Shown here piece after piece: positions 16,270 to 24,143 of a DNA stretch of 24,899 nt (position 1 is the stretch's first letter; the number at the start of each line of letters is the position of its first letter). Under the pieces are notes generated by a model that saw only the letters and a program-made list of their open reading frames with translations, did no database searches and was not told the DNA's origin. The stretch is from contig DATFXF010000039.1 of NCBI GenBank assembly GCA_035258565.1, positions 1-24,899 of the forward strand, written 5' to 3'. Origin of the DNA: DATFXF01 sp035258565. Lineage in GTDB: Bacteria; Acidobacteriota; Terriglobia; Acidiferrales; UBA7541. The position numbers were made by a program, and so were the translations under genes.

Positions 16270-18854
16270 GGCGATTCCCGTGGGCCAGGCTTGCCCTTCT
16301 CCTGGTCCTTCTTGCCTCCCCCAAAGATACCAAAGATTCGGTTGAGTACACCTTTTTTCTTATCGTTCTTGCCCGATTGTGCCTGACCGGGCTGGGTCTC
16401 GGCTTCCGGTAGAGAAGAGGCTGAAGCACCATTCTCCCGACCCGCATCGCCGGCCGCCTTCTGGCCCGCGGACGCCGGAGAAGCCGCAGATTTGTTTCCA
16501 CCAAAAAGCCGCGAGAGCCAAGAAGCCGGCGGAACCCCGGTGAACATCCTGCCACCGTGCCGCTCGCAGAATTCAGTTGGCTCCGTGCCACGGACATACA
16601 CCTCTTCCCTTGTCGTCGGGCAGTTGGGCGTTGCCAGTTGCAACGTCTCCGGATCGATGGTGACGCTGACTACGCCCTCGGGCGGAGAAAAATTGCGGAG
16701 GGAACGATAGGCGGGCAAGGTTACCGCGCGCTTCATAAACTCCGCCCAGATGGGTGCCGCGGAGGAGGACCCAGAGAGCCCCAGCTCACGGTTGTCGTCG
16801 AAGCCCACCCAGACCACACAGAGCAAGTTGCTGGTAAAGCCGGCGAACCAACCGTCATGCGATGTGCCGGTCTTGCCCGCCGCGGGCGCGGTGAAGCCGC
16901 GCGCACGAACGCCCGCCCCCGTACCGCGGTTGACCACGTCCTGAAGCACACTGGTCACCAGATAGGCCACCCGCGGGTCCAGCGCCGGACGTGTCCGGGG
17001 CTGCGAGCTCTCCAACACGGTTCCGTTGGCGCTCACGACCTTGCCAATGAACATCGGTTCGGCGCGCGTGCCGGCATTGGCAAAGACGGTGTAACCGGCA
17101 GCCACATCGAGGGGCGTCATCTCGTACGCCCCCAGTGCCACCGCCGGTGTCGCCTGGATGTTCGGGTCCAGGCCGAGTTGCCGGCTGATCTGGACGACGC
17201 GTCCGTAGCCGACCATCTCCGCCACCTTGACCGTGGCCACATTGAGTGAGCGGGTCAGCGCTTCGCGAAGCGTCACCGTACCGTAGAACTTCTCACCATA
17301 GTTGTTCGGCGTGTACTCCTTGCCATCGAAGTTAAATGTCGTGGGCTCGTCCACGACGGTGGTGGCCGGCGTCACCAGCGGGTTCGAGCCGTCCACCCCA
17401 CTGTCAAAGGCCGCGGCGTACACGAAGGGCTTAAAGGCCGAGCCGGGCTGCCGACGCGCCAGCGCGCGGTTGAGCTGGCTCTGACCGTAGTCGCGGCCGC
17501 CGATCAACGCCTTGATCTCGCCCGTCTGGGGGTCGAGGGCCACCAGGGCGACTTGCGCCTGGACCGGAGGCTCACCCTTCTTTTTCCACCGGGCGTAGCG
17601 GCGGGTGAGTTGCGCATCCACATTCTTCATCCCCACATCCACTGCCGCCGCAGCAGCGCGCTCGAGGGACGGATCGAGCGTGGTATAGATGCGGAAATTC
17701 TGAGAAAGGAGTTCCGCCTCCGAGAAGTGGTCGAGGAGATGGTCCTTCACCATGTCCACAAAATACGGCGCCGCGCTGCTCTCGATGGCCCCGCTCACGA
17801 GGCTGAGTGGCCCCTTGCTGGCGGCCTGCGCCTGTTCGGGCGCAAGGGCCCGATTCTCCACCATCTGGGCCAGCACGCGATTGCGCGCCTCGGTGGCGCG
17901 CTCTGGCTTGCGGTCGGCGGAAGAGTACCGGTTAGGCGAGCGAATGATGCCGGCGAGGAAGGCGGCCTCGCCCACGTTCAGGTTGCGGACGTCCTTGCCG
18001 AAATAAGCCTGGGCAGCCTCGCCGAAGCCGTGGATCGCGAAACTGCTGCGGTTTCCCAGATAGATCTCATTCGCATAAAGCTCGAAGATCTGTTGTTTGG
18101 TGAAGCGCCGCTCGAGTTCGAGGGCCACCAGCGTCTCGGCCACCTTGCGCCGCCAGGTGCGCTGGGTGGAGAAGAAAAAGCTGCGCGCCACCTGCATGGT
18201 GATGGTGCTGGCGCCCTGCGCGATCTTTTCGTGACGGACGTCTGCCCAGGCCGCGCCCAGGATGCGCAGGGGGTCAAACCCGGGATGCTCGAAGAAGCGC
18301 TTGTCCTCAGCGGAGAGCACCGCATCCACCAGCACCTTGGGCAAGTCGTCAAAGCGCACCAAGCGGCGCTTCTCGCGTGCACTGTTGAAGAGGTTGGTGA
18401 GGAGCTCCGGCTCCAGCTCCGCGTAGGATCCCGAAGAGCCGTCCTTGAGGAAACGGATGCTCCTGATTTCTCGACTGCCGAAGTCCACCTCGAGAGCGTT
18501 CTGTTGGCCAAAATAAGAGTCCGCCGCAGGCCGGATCTCGACCTGGTTCCGACGGATGACAAACTGCCCCGGGGCGCCCTCGATCTTGGACTCCGAGTAG
18601 CCGGCGCGATGCAAGTAGCCCGCCAGGTCATTCGGAGTGAGCGGCTGGCCCACAAAGATCCGGCTCGGGGCGGCATAGATTTGCGCGGTATTCTGGAAGG
18701 CGTGGCCCGAGAGGCGCTGGTCGATCATGTGCCCGTAGGTGACCCAATCGTAGGTGAACACACCCACACACACGACCACAAAGAGAAGTCCACACCCCAG
18801 AAGCCCGAGTCCCAGGTGGGAAGTCCAGAACCCGCGGCTGATGCGAATCCTCAA
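16266..18854 (-). CDS. Class A penicillin-binding protein (PBP1B-like transglycosylase/transpeptidase)
   Basis: This 862-residue bifunctional enzyme polymerises lipid II and cross-links glycan strands. A transmembrane helix (residues about 14-34) is followed by a UB2H-like region (NTAQIYAAPSRIFVG, about 55-125), which in E. coli PBP1B docks the activator LpoB. The GT51 domain has the catalytic Glu183 in SAEDKRFFEHPG and GASTITMQVAR (214-224). The transpeptidase has Ser472-x-x-Lys475 (GSAFK), Ser536-Leu-Asn538 and Lys661-Thr-Gly663. The C-terminal tail (about 775-862) is low-complexity and contains two short hydrophobic motifs, WLSRLFGG (779-786) and VLNRIFGIFGG (836-846), separated by polar Ala/Ser/Gln/Lys sequence. 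The start is TTG at 18854, supported by GAGGGAGG 6 nt upstream. It sits 69 bp after the small membrane protein gene. Confidence 0.96.
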   Translation of the reverse strand: MRIRISRGFWTSHLGLGLLGCGLLFVVVCVGVFTYDWVTYGHMIDQRLSGHAFQNTAQIYAAPSRIFVGQPLTPNDLAGYLHRAGYSESKIEGAPGQFVIRRNQVEIRPAADSYFGQQNALEVDFGSREIRSIRFLKDGSSGSYAELEPELLTNLFNSAREKRRLVRFDDLPKVLVDAVLSAEDKRFFEHPGFDPLRILGAAWADVRHEKIAQGASTITMQVARSFFFSTQRTWRRKVAETLVALELERRFTKQQIFELYANEIYLGNRSSFAIHGFGEAAQAYFGKDVRNLNVGEAAFLAGIIRSPNRYSSADRKPERATEARNRVLAQMVENRALAPEQAQAASKGPLSLVSGAIESSAAPYFVDMVKDHLLDHFSEAELLSQNFRIYTTLDPSLERAAAAAVDVGMKNVDAQLTRRYARWKKKGEPPVQAQVALVALDPQTGEIKALIGGRDYGQSQLNRALARRQPGSAFKPFVYAAAFDSGVDGSNPLVTPATTVVDEPTTFNFDGKEYTPNNYGEKFYGTVTLREALTRSLNVATVKVAEMVGYGRVVQISRQLGLDPNIQATPAVALGAYEMTPLDVAAGYTVFANAGTRAEPMFIGKVVSANGTVLESSQPRTRPALDPRVAYLVTSVLQDVVNRGTGAGVRARGFTAPAAGKTGTSHDGWFAGFTSNLLCVVWVGFDDNRELGLSGSSSAAPIWAEFMKRAVTLPAYRSLRNFSPPEGVVSVTIDPETLQLATPNCPTTREEVYVRGTEPTEFCERHGGRMFTGVPPASWLSRLFGGNKSAASPASAGQKAAGDAGRENGASASSLPEAETQPGQAQSGKNDKKKGVLNRIFGIFGGGKKDQEKGKPGPRESP

Positions 18855-18923
18855 CCCAAGCCTCCCTCAGAACTCAGCACGGAGATGCGGCGTATGAACT
18901 CTCTGCGCCCGTGCCCATGAGCA

Positions 18924-19319
18924 TTAGTAGACCGCGCGGTTCTCGGCCGCGGGATTGAAGTGCAGGTGAAGCCGGTGAATCTTCAGATCCACGTCCACCG
19001 AGTAATCGACACTTAGGCTGACCCGATGCGGCGAGTTCTCCAAGATTTTGATGTTCTCGCGCTTGGCCGGGATGTCTCGGTCCTGGATCTCGCGGAAGAT
19101 GACCTCGCGCAATTCGTCGTCGGTCCGGTGATTCACGGTAGCGAAGCGCGCTTCGGCCTCCAATTTATCCTGAAGCTGGTAGTTGGCAAGATAGATGGGA
19201 AGCAGTTTGACGGCAGCGTATCCGCCGGCGGCTAGAAGCAGCAGCCAGAAGAGGGCCTTCAGCCGAGCGCCCCCGCGCTCCCCTTCTCTAAGGCCGGGTC
19301 CCCAACAAGTGCGCTTCAT
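18924..19319 (-). CDS. Small membrane-anchored protein of unknown function (DUF4845-like)
   Basis: The predicted 131-residue protein has a basic N-terminus, one transmembrane helix (about residues 20-40: ALFWLLLLAAGGYAAVKLL) and a soluble part outside the membrane. The soluble part runs KLLPIYLANYQLQDKLEAEARFATVNHRTDDELREVIF, then a short beta-rich segment (RVSLSVDYSVDVDLKIHRLHLHFN). This layout resembles DUF4845 proteins, but the match is by eye. I chose the ATG at 19319, preceded by a purine-rich GGAGGAGGGAAGG about 10 nt away; the frame is open further upstream (19406) through sequence that holds a promoter-like element. It is the first gene of the envelope run and probably works with the PBP or its regulators. 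Function unknown. Confidence 0.75.
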   Translation of the reverse strand: MKRTCWGPGLREGERGGARLKALFWLLLLAAGGYAAVKLLPIYLANYQLQDKLEAEARFATVNHRTDDELREVIFREIQDRDIPAKRENIKILENSPHRVSLSVDYSVDVDLKIHRLHLHFNPAAENRAVY

Positions 19320-19396
19320 CCAATAATGTCCTTCCCTCCTCCGCCAGTTGGAAGGCGGCAGGCAGATGCGGCCCTGGGGGACCGAACCCCACGACG

Positions 19397-19425
19397 ATGC
19401 TAGCATTGGGAGCGAAACGTGTCGA
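19397..19425 (-). promoter_or_regulatory. Candidate promoter of the envelope gene run
   Basis: On the minus strand TCGACA (19420-19425; 5 of 6 matches to TTGACA), exactly 17 nt, then TAGCAT (19397-19402; 4 of 6 matches to TATAAT). The start would lie about 70 nt before the ATG at 19319. It could drive all nine genes down to prfB. The rest of the 235-bp gap (19426-19554) is GC-rich, with purine-rich tracts and no recognisable RNA gene or terminator. Confidence 0.5.
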
Positions 19426-19554
19426 GCAGCTTGCCTTTGGGAGGTTCTTCGCCGCTACCTTCAGCTGATGTTCGAAACGCAGTCCAGATAGGAGACCCCT
19501 CCACTTCCTCCCTCCAGGGGGCAGTTTCACGCCGCCCGGCTGCGCTTTCGCCCG

Positions 19555-20994
19555 CTAATACGCGCGTCCGAAAACGGCCTTCTCCTGGGCGGGCTGGCCG
19601 CAGTAGATGCATGTGCCGTGTCCACCCGGTTGCGCGAGCGGGATGCAGCGCATGGTGGCCTTGGTGTCTTCCTTGATTCTCTCTTCACAAGTGCTGCTGC
19701 CGCACCAGTAGGTAAGGGCGAAACCCGTCTCCACTGCCGTTTTGAACTCCCCGTAGTCCTTGGGCTCGCGGGTATGGGCTTTCTGAAAGGCGAGCGCGCG
19801 CTCGTAGAGCGCGGTTTGAATCTCCGCAAGCATCCTGGCCGCCACGGCAGCCAGACCTGCCTGCGGCACGATCGCCTTGCCCCCCTTTCCCGGTTGGTCC
19901 CGCCGGGCGAGTACGGCCGTGCTCTTAGCCACGTCCTTCGGCCCCAGCTCGATACGCAGCGGGACGCCACGCATCTCCCAGTCATTGAATTTGAAGCCCG
20001 GCGTCAAGCCTTCGCGTTCATCCACCTTGACACGAATCTCCGCGGCCACCAGCTCCGCGCGCAGCTTGCGCACGGCTTCCAGCACCGCGCTTTTCTCCTC
20101 GTCATTCTTGAAAATGGGCACGATCACCACCTGGAAGGGCGCCAAGCGCGGTGGAAGGACCAGTCCCTGTTCATCGCCATGCGCCATGATGATGGCACCA
20201 ACGAAGCGCGTGGAGAGGCCCCAGGAAGTCGTCCAGCAGTATTCGAGCACGCCGTTCTTGTCCAGGTAGCGGATCTCGAACGCCTTGGCGAAATTCTGGC
20301 CCAGATTGTGCGATGTCCCTGCCTGCAGGGCTTTCCCGTCACCCATCATCGCTTCAATCGAATAGGTCTTGTCGGCGCCCGCGAACCGCTCGGCCTCCGA
20401 CTTGCGGCCGGGGATGACCGGAATAGCAGCTTCGGTCTCGGCGAAGTTCCGGTAGATCTCCAGCATCTGCCGGGTTTCCGCCTCCGCTTCCTCGTAGGTC
20501 GCGTGAGCGGTATGGCCCTCCTGCCAGTAAAACTCGAGTGTGCGCAGAAACAGCCGCGTGCGCAACTCCCAGCGGATCACGCTGTTCCACAAATTGATCA
20601 GCACCGGCAGGTCACGGTAGGACTGGATCCATTTGGCGTACGCGTGCCCGATGATTGTCTCCGAGGTCGGACGAATCACCAGCGGCTCTTCAAGCTTTTC
20701 ACCGCCACCGATCGTGACCACGGCCAGCTCCGGCGAAAATCCGGCCACGTGAGATTTTTCCTTTTCGATGAAGCTTCGCGGAATCAACATGGGAAACGCC
20801 GCGTTCACGTGACCGGTGGCCTTGAAGCGCCGGTCGAGCGCCTGCTGGATGTTTTCCCAGAGCGCCCACCCGTACGGGCGCACGATCATGCAGCCGCGCA
20901 CGGGCGCGTAATCCGCCAGCTCCGCGCGGAGCACCACCTGGTTGTACCACTCTGCAAAATCCTCGGCGCGCGACGGAAGTTTCAACTCAGACAT
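19555..20994 (-). CDS. proS: Prolyl-tRNA synthetase, archaeal/eukaryotic-type (ProS type 3)
   Basis: ProRS charges tRNA-Pro with proline. At 479 residues it is the short form without the bacterial editing insertion between motifs 2 and 3. Class II motifs are clear: RGCMIVRPYGWALWENIQ, the motif 2 region RTRLFLRTLEFYWQEGH, and motif 3 near GLSTRFVGAIIMAHGD. A proline-pocket segment HNLGQNFAKAFEI follows the type 3 pattern. The HGTP anticodon-binding domain is at about 290-390, then a Cys-rich C-terminal domain with Cys431, 436, 450, 462 and 465 (CIYCG), likely binding zinc, and a terminal AY as in archaeal-type enzymes. ATG at 20994 is preceded by a promoter-like element; the gene is divergent from rpiB. 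Confidence 0.96.
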   Translation of the reverse strand: MSELKLPSRAEDFAEWYNQVVLRAELADYAPVRGCMIVRPYGWALWENIQQALDRRFKATGHVNAAFPMLIPRSFIEKEKSHVAGFSPELAVVTIGGGEKLEEPLVIRPTSETIIGHAYAKWIQSYRDLPVLINLWNSVIRWELRTRLFLRTLEFYWQEGHTAHATYEEAEAETRQMLEIYRNFAETEAAIPVIPGRKSEAERFAGADKTYSIEAMMGDGKALQAGTSHNLGQNFAKAFEIRYLDKNGVLEYCWTTSWGLSTRFVGAIIMAHGDEQGLVLPPRLAPFQVVIVPIFKNDEEKSAVLEAVRKLRAELVAAEIRVKVDEREGLTPGFKFNDWEMRGVPLRIELGPKDVAKSTAVLARRDQPGKGGKAIVPQAGLAAVAARMLAEIQTALYERALAFQKAHTREPKDYGEFKTAVETGFALTYWCGSSTCEERIKEDTKATMRCIPLAQPGGHGTCIYCGQPAQEKAVFGRAY

Positions 20995-21051
20995 CGTGTT
21001 GCTTCGGGTGTTCGCCTCTCTCGAAGTGAGCGAAGAGGATTAAAAGCGAAA

Positions 21052-21080
21052 AGGGTATCGGACGCTTCACCCCTTGTCAA
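21052..21080 (-). promoter_or_regulatory. Candidate proS promoter
   Basis: On the minus strand a perfect TTGACA (21075-21080), 17 nt, and TACCCT (21052-21057). The predicted leader of about 50 nt has an imperfect hairpin: CCTCT at 21014-21018 pairs with AGAGG at 21034-21038, around an inner CTC-GAAGT-GAG. No T-box features are visible. It shares the intergenic region with the divergent rpiB promoter and the two elements nearly abut. Confidence 0.45.
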
Positions 21081-21093
21081 CAAACGGCAAAGA

Positions 21094-21123
21094 TTGAAAA
21101 CGAACGACGGAATCCGATAGAAT
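21094..21123 (+). promoter_or_regulatory. Candidate rpiB promoter
   Basis: TTGAAA (21094-21099; 5 of 6 matches) and TAGAAT (21118-21123; 5 of 6 matches) with an 18-nt spacer. The start would lie about 10 nt upstream of the rpiB ATG at 21140, leaving a very short leader with only GGAT as a possible ribosome binding site. Confidence 0.5.
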
Positions 21124-21139
21124 CACGCTGGATCTTACA

Positions 21140-21613
21140 ATGCCGGATGCTGAGCCCAAGCCCCGGATCGCGCTGGGGGCCGACCACGCCGGCTACCACG
21201 CCAAGGAAACGATCAGGCAATTCCTCATGCGCGCGGGCTACCAAGTCGACGACGTCGGCACCTGGTCGGAAGAGTCCGTCGACTACCCGGTCTATGCGCG
21301 CGCCGTGGCCGAGAAAGTCCGATCGGGCCAGGACCAACTCGGCATCCTGGCCTGCGGCACCGGCATCGGCATGGCCATCACCGCAAACAAGATTCCCGGG
21401 ATCCGCGCCGGCGTGGCACACGACGCCATGACCGCCAGGCTGGCGCGCGAACATAACGACGCCAATGTGCTGGCGATCGGCGGCCGCGTGGTGGACGATC
21501 CCGGGGCGATCGAAATCGTGCGCGATTTTCTGAGCGCGCGCTTCGCCGGCGGGCGCCACCAACGGCGGATCGACGAGATTGCGGAACTCGACCAGGCCCG
21601 GGCGCAGAAGTGA
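21140..21613 (+). CDS. rpiB: Ribose-5-phosphate isomerase B
   Basis: RpiB interconverts ribose 5-phosphate and ribulose 5-phosphate in the pentose phosphate pathway. The 157-residue protein has the family signatures ALGADHAGY (residues 11-19), GILACGTGIGM (68-78, with catalytic-position Cys72) and AREHNDANVLAIGGR (about 102-116). It is slightly longer than E. coli RpiB (149) because of a C-terminal tail. ATG at 21140. It is 22 bp upstream of glyA and probably co-transcribed with it; the rpiB-glyA pairing recurs in many bacteria. Confidence 0.96.
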   Translation: MPDAEPKPRIALGADHAGYHAKETIRQFLMRAGYQVDDVGTWSEESVDYPVYARAVAEKVRSGQDQLGILACGTGIGMAITANKIPGIRAGVAHDAMTARLAREHNDANVLAIGGRVVDDPGAIEIVRDFLSARFAGGRHQRRIDEIAELDQARAQK

Positions 21614-21635
21614 CCAGCCGAACGGCGGTGCGGAG

Positions 21636-22964
21636 ATGACGAGGCCCACAAAAACCCTGGAGCGCATGAACCTGCCACTGGCCGAGGTGGACCCCGAAAT
21701 TGCGGAGATTCTCCGCGAAGAGGCGCGCCGTCAAGCCACTGGCTTGGAGCTGATCCCTTCGGAGAATTTCGTCTCCGAGGCCGTGCTCGAGGCCATGGGT
21801 TCCGTCTTCACCAACAAGTACGCCGAGGGCTACCCCGGCAAGCGTTACTACGGTGGCTGCGAATTCGCAGACCGTGCTGAGCAGGCCGCCATTGATCGCG
21901 CGAAGCAGCTGTTCGGCGCCGAACACGCCAATGTCCAGGCGCATTCCGGCACGCAGGCCAATATCGCCGTCTATATGGCTGCGCTCCAGCCCGGCGACAC
22001 CGTGCTGGGAATGAACCTCGCGCACGGCGGGCACCTCACGCACGGTCACCCGCTAAACTTTTCCGGCCGGATGTACAAGTTCGTGGCTTACGGTGTGCGC
22101 CAGGACACGGAAACGATTGACTACGATGAGGTCGAGCGGCTGACGCGCGAGCACAAACCCAAGATGATCGTGGCTGGCGCGAGCGCCTATCCGCGCCTGA
22201 TTGATTTTGCGCGCCTGGAGCAGATTGCTAAATCGTTCGAGGCCCTTCTCTTTGTGGACATGGCCCACATCGCCGGATTGGTGGCCGCCAGCCTGCACCC
22301 CAGCCCCGTTCCCCACGCCGATTTTGTCTCCACCACTACGCACAAGACGCTGCGCGGCCCGCGCGCGGGAATGGTCCTCTGCCGCGAAAAATACGCGAAA
22401 GATCTCGACCGCATCACCTTCCCCGGCACGCAGGGTGGCCCACTGGTCCACATGATTGCCGCCAAGGCGGTTTGCCTGAAAGAGGCCATGCAGCCCGAAT
22501 TCCGCGAGTATCAGAAGCAGGTGGTGGCGAATGCCCGGACGCTGGCAACGACGCTGGCCAAGCAAGGCTTCCGCATTGTTTCCGGTGGGACAGACACCCA
22601 CCTCCTGCTGGCGGATATGCATTCGCGCGGCATCACTGGAAACGACGCGCAGAAGGCGCTCGATCGCGCCGCTATCACCGTAAACAAGAACGCCATTCCC
22701 TTCGATCCGCTGCCACCCATGAAAGCCGGCGGCATTCGGCTGGGCAGCCCGGCAGTGACCACGCGCGGCATGCGCGAGGCGGAGATGCAGCGCATTGCGG
22801 AATGGATTGGAGAGATCCTGACCCACCTGGGCGATACGGAGCGCGAACAGCGCGTCCGTGGGGAAGTCGCCGAGATGGCCGCACGCTTTCCACTCTATGA
22901 AAAGCGCTATCTGGCGGACGATGGCACGCCCTACCGCGTCGAGACGCGCCGCGCCAGTTCCTGA
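21636..22964 (+). CDS. glyA: Serine hydroxymethyltransferase
   Basis: GlyA converts serine and tetrahydrofolate to glycine and 5,10-methylene-tetrahydrofolate, feeding one-carbon metabolism that supplies the methyl cycle (MetK, AhcY). The 442-residue protein has LELIPSENFVSEAV, NKYAEGYPGKRYYGGCE, the PLP lysine at residue 237 in TTTHKTLRGPRAG, and GIRLGSPAVTTRGM. ATG at 21636 has only a near-contiguous GGAG; an in-frame ATG at 21666 (protein beginning MNLPLAEVDPEIAE, closer to typical family length) has GGAG 3 nt before it and is possible. The open frame upstream of 21636 overlaps rpiB and is not used. Its stop is 11 nt before the glycosyltransferase ATG. Confidence 0.97.
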   Translation: MTRPTKTLERMNLPLAEVDPEIAEILREEARRQATGLELIPSENFVSEAVLEAMGSVFTNKYAEGYPGKRYYGGCEFADRAEQAAIDRAKQLFGAEHANVQAHSGTQANIAVYMAALQPGDTVLGMNLAHGGHLTHGHPLNFSGRMYKFVAYGVRQDTETIDYDEVERLTREHKPKMIVAGASAYPRLIDFARLEQIAKSFEALLFVDMAHIAGLVAASLHPSPVPHADFVSTTTHKTLRGPRAGMVLCREKYAKDLDRITFPGTQGGPLVHMIAAKAVCLKEAMQPEFREYQKQVVANARTLATTLAKQGFRIVSGGTDTHLLLADMHSRGITGNDAQKALDRAAITVNKNAIPFDPLPPMKAGGIRLGSPAVTTRGMREAEMQRIAEWIGEILTHLGDTEREQRVRGEVAEMAARFPLYEKRYLADDGTPYRVETRRASS

Positions 22965-22975
22965 CTCCCTCGTCG

Positions 22976-24118
22976 ATGCGCGTGGCGATCGATATCCGCC
23001 GGGCTGGCGACTATGGCATCGGCACCTACATCCGCAACATCATTGGCCAGCTCGGCCGGTTCGACCTGGCCACCCGTTACGTGCTGATCGGGCAGCGCCG
23101 CCACCTTGAAGAATTCGATACCTTGCCAGAGAATTTCGAGCTCTTCGAGTACGGCGCAGAACCGGGATCGTTCCACACCCACCTGCACCTACCGCTCCTT
23201 CTTCGGCAACGCCGCATCGATCTGCTGCACATGCCGTGGTTCTACGCGCCGGCGATCGTGCCTTGCCATTTGGTCATCACCGTCCACGACCTCAGCGACG
23301 TGCTCACGCCCCAGGTCGGAGCCATACCGCTGGTACAGACCGGTCGGCTCTTTTTTGCGCGGCGCGCCCTGGCGCGGGCCGACCGCATCCTGGCCGTTTC
23401 ACACTCCTCCAAGCGCGAGTTGGCTCACGTCTTCGGCATCCCCGAGAATAAGATCGCAGTGATCTACAACGCCGTGGATGAGCGCTTTCTCCGCGAGCCC
23501 GGGGCCGCGGACGCCCAGCGCATCCTCGAGCGCCACGCCGTAAACTACCCCTTTGTGCTCTACGCAGGCAAAGTCAAGCTCGAGAAAAACCTGCCCCGCC
23601 TGATCGAGGCCTTTGCCGTGGCCAAGGACGAGCTGCGTGATAACCGCGAACTCTCCCGGTTGAAGCTGCTGCTGATCGGCGACGAACTCGGCAAGCATCC
23701 CGACTTGCGCCGCGCGGTTGTCCGCACGCGCCTGCGCGAAGACGTGCGCTTTCTCGGCTTTGTGCCGCATGCGGTCCTGAGTGTTTTCTATGCGCGGGCC
23801 CGCGCCTTTCTCTTCCCTTCGCTCCACGAAGGCTTCGGCCTGCCGCCCCTTGAAGCCATGGCCCATGGCACGCCGGTGCTGACCTCGAATGTCTCTTCGC
23901 TGCCGGAGGTCTTCACCCAGGCAGCCTTGCTCGTAAATCCGGAAAATGTTTTTGATATCGCCCGCGGAATTCGCCAGATCCTCACCGAAGGCGTGCTGCG
24001 CGAGGCGCTCGTCCGTCGCGGGCATGAGCTGGTGAAGAAGTTTTCCTGGGAGCGCTCGGCACGGCAGGTCCGCGAGGTTTATGAGGCGATTGCGGCCGGC
24101 CGCCCCGCAGCCGCGTAG
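22976..24118 (+). CDS. GT4-family glycosyltransferase
   Basis: A 380-residue GT-B enzyme, likely using a nucleotide sugar in lipopolysaccharide or exopolysaccharide synthesis. The N-terminal domain has a glycine-rich start (RRAGDYGIGTYIRN, residues 8-21) and a central HDLSDVLTPQ; the C-terminal domain has YAGKVKLEKNLPRLIEAF (about 198-215) and the retaining-type E-x7-E motif, Glu285 and Glu293 in EGFGLPPLE, followed by AMAHGTPVLTSNVSSLPEV. Acceptor and donor cannot be read from sequence. It starts 11 nt after glyA, with no ribosome binding site of its own evident, and converges on the JAMM peptidase gene. Confidence 0.9.
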   Translation: MRVAIDIRRAGDYGIGTYIRNIIGQLGRFDLATRYVLIGQRRHLEEFDTLPENFELFEYGAEPGSFHTHLHLPLLLRQRRIDLLHMPWFYAPAIVPCHLVITVHDLSDVLTPQVGAIPLVQTGRLFFARRALARADRILAVSHSSKRELAHVFGIPENKIAVIYNAVDERFLREPGAADAQRILERHAVNYPFVLYAGKVKLEKNLPRLIEAFAVAKDELRDNRELSRLKLLLIGDELGKHPDLRRAVVRTRLREDVRFLGFVPHAVLSVFYARARAFLFPSLHEGFGLPPLEAMAHGTPVLTSNVSSLPEVFTQAALLVNPENVFDIARGIRQILTEGVLREALVRRGHELVKKFSWERSARQVREVYEAIAAGRPAAA

Positions 24119-24143
24119 CTCTCCTGGCGGCTCCTGCAGTCGA

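Noticed and set aside
17553..18920. A 455-codon open frame on the plus strand opposite the PBP gene
   Set aside because: Same antisense effect. The minus-strand frame holds all GT51 and transpeptidase motifs; this one is His/Arg/Leu-rich and has no known motif.
19320..19554. A tRNA, small RNA or short gene between proS and the small membrane protein
   Set aside because: A TTCG-containing stretch resembled a tRNA T-arm, but no acceptor stem or anticodon arm can be built; the short open frames there have no ribosome binding site or recognisable product.
19618..21120. A 500-codon open frame on the plus strand across the whole proS gene
   Set aside because: It is the antisense of proS. GC-rich codon use leaves the opposite frame free of stops; the translation has no recognisable domain, while the minus strand is an unmistakable ProRS.
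24094..24105. A GCGGCCGGCCGC palindrome as a regulatory site
   Set aside because: It lies in the coding end of the glycosyltransferase and is expected in GC-rich Ala/Gly/Arg codons.
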